A stretch of 64,000 nucleotides of DNA from Clostridiaceae bacterium BL-3 (GTDB taxonomy: Bacteria > Bacillota > Clostridia > Clostridiales > Clostridiaceae): contig CADDXC010000001.1 in NCBI GenBank assembly GCA_902809985.1, positions 2,790,001-2,854,000 on the forward strand, in the 5' to 3' direction. This document shows, piece after piece, positions 60,855 to 64,000 of the stretch; the stretch's first letter is position 1, and every line of letters starts with the position of its first letter. Position numbers and translations under genes: made by a program. The notes below the pieces were generated by a model. It ran no database searches, had not been told where the DNA came from, and saw only the letters and a program-made list of their open reading frames with translations.

Positions 60855-61136
60855 ATGAATTACGTCTATATTTTAAAGTGTAGGGATGGCACTTTTTATA
60901 CAGGATATACTAATAATTTAAAAAAAAGACTAAAAGCTCATAACAGTAAAAAAGGGGCCAAGTATACTAAGGGCAGGACTCCTGTAAAGTTAGTTTATTT
61001 TGAAGAATTTATCCTAAAAAAAGAGGCCTTACATAGAGAATATTCAATAAAAAAAATGAAACGTGAGGAAAAATTAAAATTGATCAAATCATTGAACTTA
61101 GAAGATAGATTTACGCAAAATATTTCCACCTTTTAA
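60855..61136 (+). CDS. GIY-YIG domain protein (UPF0213)
   Basis: A 93-residue stand-alone GIY-YIG nuclease-domain protein. YVYILKCRDGTFYTGYT carries the two motif tyrosines, followed by RLKAHNSKKGAKYTKGR. Members are common, mostly of unknown function; a DNA-processing role is plausible from the adjacent glycosylase. The ribosome binding site is weak (GAAAGCGA). Confidence 0.9.
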   Translation: MNYVYILKCRDGTFYTGYTNNLKKRLKAHNSKKGAKYTKGRTPVKLVYFEEFILKKEALHREYSIKKMKREEKLKLIKSLNLEDRFTQNISTF

Positions 61137-61148
61137 TAATAAAATAAA

Positions 61149-61195
61149 GGATTTAGTATTAGAAAATCAGTCGATTTTAATACTAAACCCCTTTT
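61149..61195 (+). terminator. Terminator between GIY-YIG gene and manC
   Basis: GGATTTAGTATT pairs with AATACTAAACCCC (one mismatch), then CTTTTG. It lies between convergent genes and may serve both. Confidence 0.75.
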
Positions 61196-61232
61196 GTCAA
61201 TAAAGATCTACAATTAACTTTACGTTTAATAT

Positions 61233-62300
61233 TTACAGATATTTCTGGAAATTGCTTTTATTTTTCAAAATGTCCACTAAATATTTTAATTCCTGATCTT
61301 TATTTTTATCCATAATTAAAAGTACATCTTTGCAATTTATCACAATTAAATCCTTTACTCCAAACATTACTATAAGTTTGTCATTTCCAAATACGGTACA
61401 GTTTTCGCTGGACTGCAGTACCGCATTTCCCTTTACATTATTTCCATCAAAATTTTTAAAAAGCCTTCCCAAAGCAGTAAAAGTTCCTATATCATCCCAA
61501 AAGAACTCACATTTAATTACATATGCCTTTCTGGTTTTTTGCATTATTCCAAAATCAACAGATATTCCATCTATAATTTCATATTGCTCCTTTACAGTTT
61601 CCTCCTCCCATTTCGTATTCAAGCTTTGATACATAGATAACATACATTTATACATCTTAGGAAGATACTTCTGCATTTCTCTTAAAAAAACATCTGCCCT
61701 CCACACAAATATTCCACTATTCCAAAGATATGTGCCTTTTAATATCAAATCTTTAGTTACTTCTATATTGGGTTTTTCCAAAAATCTCTCAACTTTAAAA
61801 GTGGCAGTTCCTAAATTAACCTTTTCCCCCATTTCTATATAACCATATCCAGTCTCAGGTCTGGTAGGTTTAATTCCCATGGTAACAAGGCCCCTTTTCT
61901 TTTCCGCAATCTGTACAGCCTGAGAAACAGTATCTAAAAACAACTTTTTATTTTCTATATAATGATCCGAAGGTAAAATTATCATAGTAGCGTCAGGATC
62001 TCTTTTTAATAGTTTCACCGCCGAAAAGCCAATACAAGTGGCAGTTTCCTTATTTTCAGGTTCTGCAAATATATTTTCTTTGTCTATATCTAAAAGCTCT
62101 TCTTGGACCTTATCTATATATTCTTCATTTGTAACTACATATATATTTTTTTTATCCACCAGAGGTATAATTCTATCTATGGTATTTTGTAAAAAACTCT
62201 TATCATTTACAATTTTTAAAAATTGTTTTGGATTTTTAGCCCTAGATAATGGAAATAGCCTTGTTCCTTTGCCTCCTGCAAGAATTAGCGCATATAACAA
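61233..62300 (-). CDS. manC: Mannose-1-phosphate guanylyltransferase
   Basis: Makes GDP-mannose from GTP and mannose 1-phosphate for glycans. The 355-residue protein has the nucleotidyltransferase motif ALILAGGKGTRLFPLSR, FAEPENKETATCIG, ILPSDHYI and the LEKP motif FLEKPN. Start: the TTG at 62300 is best placed after GGAG; an in-frame GTG at 62309 is close to the site. It is a single-domain enzyme without the isomerase part of ManC/AlgA. It could supply sugar for spore or cell-surface polysaccharide. Confidence 0.92.
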   Translation of the reverse strand: MLYALILAGGKGTRLFPLSRAKNPKQFLKIVNDKSFLQNTIDRIIPLVDKKNIYVVTNEEYIDKVQEELLDIDKENIFAEPENKETATCIGFSAVKLLKRDPDATMIILPSDHYIENKKLFLDTVSQAVQIAEKKRGLVTMGIKPTRPETGYGYIEMGEKVNLGTATFKVERFLEKPNIEVTKDLILKGTYLWNSGIFVWRADVFLREMQKYLPKMYKCMLSMYQSLNTKWEEETVKEQYEIIDGISVDFGIMQKTRKAYVIKCEFFWDDIGTFTALGRLFKNFDGNNVKGNAVLQSSENCTVFGNDKLIVMFGVKDLIVINCKDVLLIMDKNKDQELKYLVDILKNKSNFQKYL

Positions 62301-62383
62301 TAACTTCACTCCAAATATAATGCTTACTATGTTTTATAATATGTGTAAGTCATTCTAAGTGTGAAACAGAATAATTTCACATT

Positions 62384-63268
62384 TTAAACTGGCTGAATTT
62401 TGCTTCTATTCTTACCTTTTGCTGATTTAAACATAATTACAGAAGTATATACTATAATCCCTATAACTACCCATTTTAATATGGAAAGCGGAAGTGATTT
62501 AACTACATAAGCAGCTATCAATACACCAATTGATCCAAATATCATAACAGGAAGAGGCGTTCTGGCATCATAAGCTCCCTCTTTTACAAATTTTACAGAG
62601 GCTGCCGCTTCTAAAAAAGCACAGGAACCCATCATTACTGGAAATGCTACTTTAGGGCTCATACCAAGAGTAAATACTAGAGCCATGCAGGGTGCGTAAA
62701 TTCCTATACCAAGAGTCATAAATGCTCCAAATATAAAATTTCCAATTAAGCCTATGATCAACCTTACACCTGTTAAGCCAGTTGAAGCTCCTCCCGATGG
62801 CATTAAATTTATTTGTCCAGCAAACATTATAAAAGCCACTACTAAAAGCGCAGAACCCATACCTATTTCTATTTTTCTCTCATCCAATTTAGCTACAAAT
62901 CCAGCTCCAAGTACGGCTCCAAGAGTAGCCGCTACAATCATAGATATCAGAGTAAAAGGTTCCACTTTGATCACATTTATAAATACCATAGCTTCCACTA
63001 TTACAGGTATTGCACAGGAAACATTTAACGTACCGGGTATAGTTCTATCCTCAGTTAATTTAAAATTTTTTAATATGGCTGTGAAGATGGCAAAGCTGCC
63101 TATTCCCAAAGTGTCAAAAAAATTAACTATAAAGCCACTCACAGCAAAAGTCAAAAATTTTCTATTATCAATAGATTTGTTTTTTATCCTATCTATATAG
63201 TCTTTAATAAACACTGCTAAAAAATATAATGCTGAAATAATAAGTAATATCATTAAAATTTTAATCAC
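62384..63268 (-). CDS. TauE/SafE-family membrane permease 1
   Basis: A 294-residue integral membrane protein with about eight spans of the TauE/SafE (sulfite/sulfonate exporter-like) family. Typical segments are FIVNFFDTLGIGSFA near residue 50, PGTLNVSCAIP and GIGIYAPCMALVFTLGMSPKVAFP (partial). The start is GTG with AGGAAGGA upstream. By eye it is about 70% identical to the neighbour over the shared 150 residues. Substrate not known. Confidence 0.88.
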   Translation of the reverse strand: MIKILMILLIISALYFLAVFIKDYIDRIKNKSIDNRKFLTFAVSGFIVNFFDTLGIGSFAIFTAILKNFKLTEDRTIPGTLNVSCAIPVIVEAMVFINVIKVEPFTLISMIVAATLGAVLGAGFVAKLDERKIEIGMGSALLVVAFIMFAGQINLMPSGGASTGLTGVRLIIGLIGNFIFGAFMTLGIGIYAPCMALVFTLGMSPKVAFPVMMGSCAFLEAAASVKFVKEGAYDARTPLPVMIFGSIGVLIAAYVVKSLPLSILKWVVIGIIVYTSVIMFKSAKGKNRSKIQPV

Positions 63269-63362
63269 TCACATCATTCCTTCCTATAATTGATTATTCG
63301 TTTACATAGTTAATAACTTAACATTGTTTTGCATAAATTTATTATTTAACTTGCAGTGTATT

Positions 63363-63403
63363 GAAAGGCCTCGTATCCCACTCACATGGGAACGAGGTCT
63401 TAT
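63363..63403 (-). terminator. Terminator between the two TauE-like genes
   Basis: GGCCTCGTATCCCA pairs with TGGGAACGAGGTC (one mismatch) across six bases. It ends the transcript of the upstream paralogue, so each copy is its own unit. Confidence 0.85.
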
Positions 63404-63506
63404 ATAATATCAATTCCAATTTTTACACATATGAGAATATTCTATAAATATCAGTGTGAGATTTCATGATAGCTCTATTATTTTATTAATTCTATAGCTA
63501 TAAATT

Positions 63507-64000
63507 TTATGCTTCTACAGTCTTTTGCTTGTGCTTTGATGCGGATCTAAACATAGCTACAGATGTATAAACTAAAACAGCAATTACAACCCATTTCAAA
63601 ATATTCAAAGGTAGTGACTTAACTATATATGCCGCTATCAGTACACCTATAATGCCAAATATAGTTATAGCCATAGAGGCCTTTCGGTCATAAGAATCTT
63701 CTTTTATAAATTTAGCTGAAGCAGCCGGCATCAAAAATGCACAGGAGCCCATCATTATAGGGAAAGCTACCTTAGGGCTCATTCCAAGTGCAAACACCAA
63801 TGCCATACAAGGTGCATAAAGTCCTATGCCAAGTGTCATAAGAGCTCCCAATATGAAATTAGCTATTACAGCAACTACAAGTTTTGCCCCTGTAAGTCCT
63901 ATTTCAGTTCCACCTACGGGCATAAGATTTAACTGACCTGCCAGCATTACAAATGCCACTACAATCAATGCAGCACCCATCCCCAATTCTACCTTTCTCT
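63507..64000 (-). CDS. TauE/SafE-family membrane permease 2 (cut by window edge)
   Basis: C-terminal 164 residues of a second TauE/SafE permease; the N-terminal half lies beyond the window. GLYAPCMALVFALGMSPKVAFP matches the neighbour copy almost exactly, and so does AAYIVKSLPLNILKWVV (partial). It ends in a basic tail KHKQKTVEA. The tandem arrangement and terminator show a duplication with independent transcription. Confidence 0.88.
   Translation of the reverse strand, partial: RKVELGMGAALIVVAFVMLAGQLNLMPVGGTEIGLTGAKLVVAVIANFILGALMTLGIGLYAPCMALVFALGMSPKVAFPIMMGSCAFLMPAASAKFIKEDSYDRKASMAITIFGIIGVLIAAYIVKSLPLNILKWVVIAVLVYTSVAMFRSASKHKQKTVEA

Noticed and set aside
62384..64000. Tandem TauE/SafE genes as an undescribed transport system
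   Set aside because: They are ordinary tandem paralogues of a known family, each with its own terminator; no unusual partner is present.

Overview
The window is a low-GC, AT-rich chromosomal segment of an endospore-forming anaerobe of the Clostridium type (most like Clostridium sensu stricto, cluster I; the species cannot be fixed from sequence alone). The evidence is the dense set of sporulation and germination genes (yyaC, mbl/spoIIID, spoIIQ, spoIID, spoIIR, sipL-like, yabG, a cotS cluster, gerA-type receptor genes, ypeB), a clostridial thiolase, strong AGGAGG ribosome binding sites with frequent GTG/TTG starts, and a SAM-I riboswitch on metK. Much of 2.3-24 kb keeps the order seen in Bacillus subtilis (mbl-spoIIID-spoIIQ-spoIID-murA-ywmB-atpC...atpI, then upp, rpiB, ywlE, ywlC, prmC, prfA, rho), so this is largely core chromosome rather than an island. 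Most genes are on the minus strand.

Layout. 0-1.5 kb: 5' part of metK with its S-box leader, then a five-tRNA operon containing a duplicated Tyr-Thr pair. 1.7-8 kb: YyaC, then cell-shape and forespore-engulfment genes (mbl, spoIIID, spoIIQ, spoIID, murA, ywmB). 8.2-15 kb: the complete F1Fo ATP synthase operon atpIBEFHAGDC. 15.2-24.9 kb: thiolase, the first steps of a cell-wall polymer pathway (wecA/tagO, wecB/mnaA), nucleotide salvage (dCMP deaminase, upp), rpiB, an arginine-phosphatase-like protein, Sua5/YwlC, a ZIP transporter, prfA. 25-31.4 kb: prmC, a DUF1385 membrane protein, rpmE (opposite strand, own promoter), rho, pyrG.

31.6-48.7 kb is the sporulation/germination half: DUF1934, YpeB, a diacylglycerol glucosyltransferase-like enzyme, SpoIIR, a germinant receptor locus in which GerAB- and GerAC-like parts form one ORF and a small two-helix membrane protein lies upstream, ispE, cyanophycin synthetase and cyanophycinase, a DUF3794-LysM protein resembling SipL, Veg and YabG. 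48.8-55.5 kb is a spore-coat cluster alternating four CotS-type kinase-fold proteins (one degenerate), a small basic protein and two paralogous glycosyltransferases. 55.7-64 kb is more mixed: orphan solute-binding lipoprotein, radical SAM enzyme, LarC, 3-methyladenine glycosylase, GIY-YIG protein, GDP-mannose pyrophosphorylase, and two tandem TauE/SafE permeases, the second cut by the window end.

The points most worth a second look are the GerAB-GerAC fusion with relics of a gene boundary at the junction; a set of GC-rich hairpin/repeat islands that bracket the cyanophycin genes; hairpins placed between Shine-Dalgarno and start codon at pyrG and ywmB; a possible 32-codon ORF overlapping a membrane-protein gene; a SpoIIQ lacking its first zinc-ligand histidine; and the small membrane protein beside the germinant receptor. 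I found no CRISPR array, prophage, or intact insertion sequence, and nothing that amounts to a convincing wholly new system.
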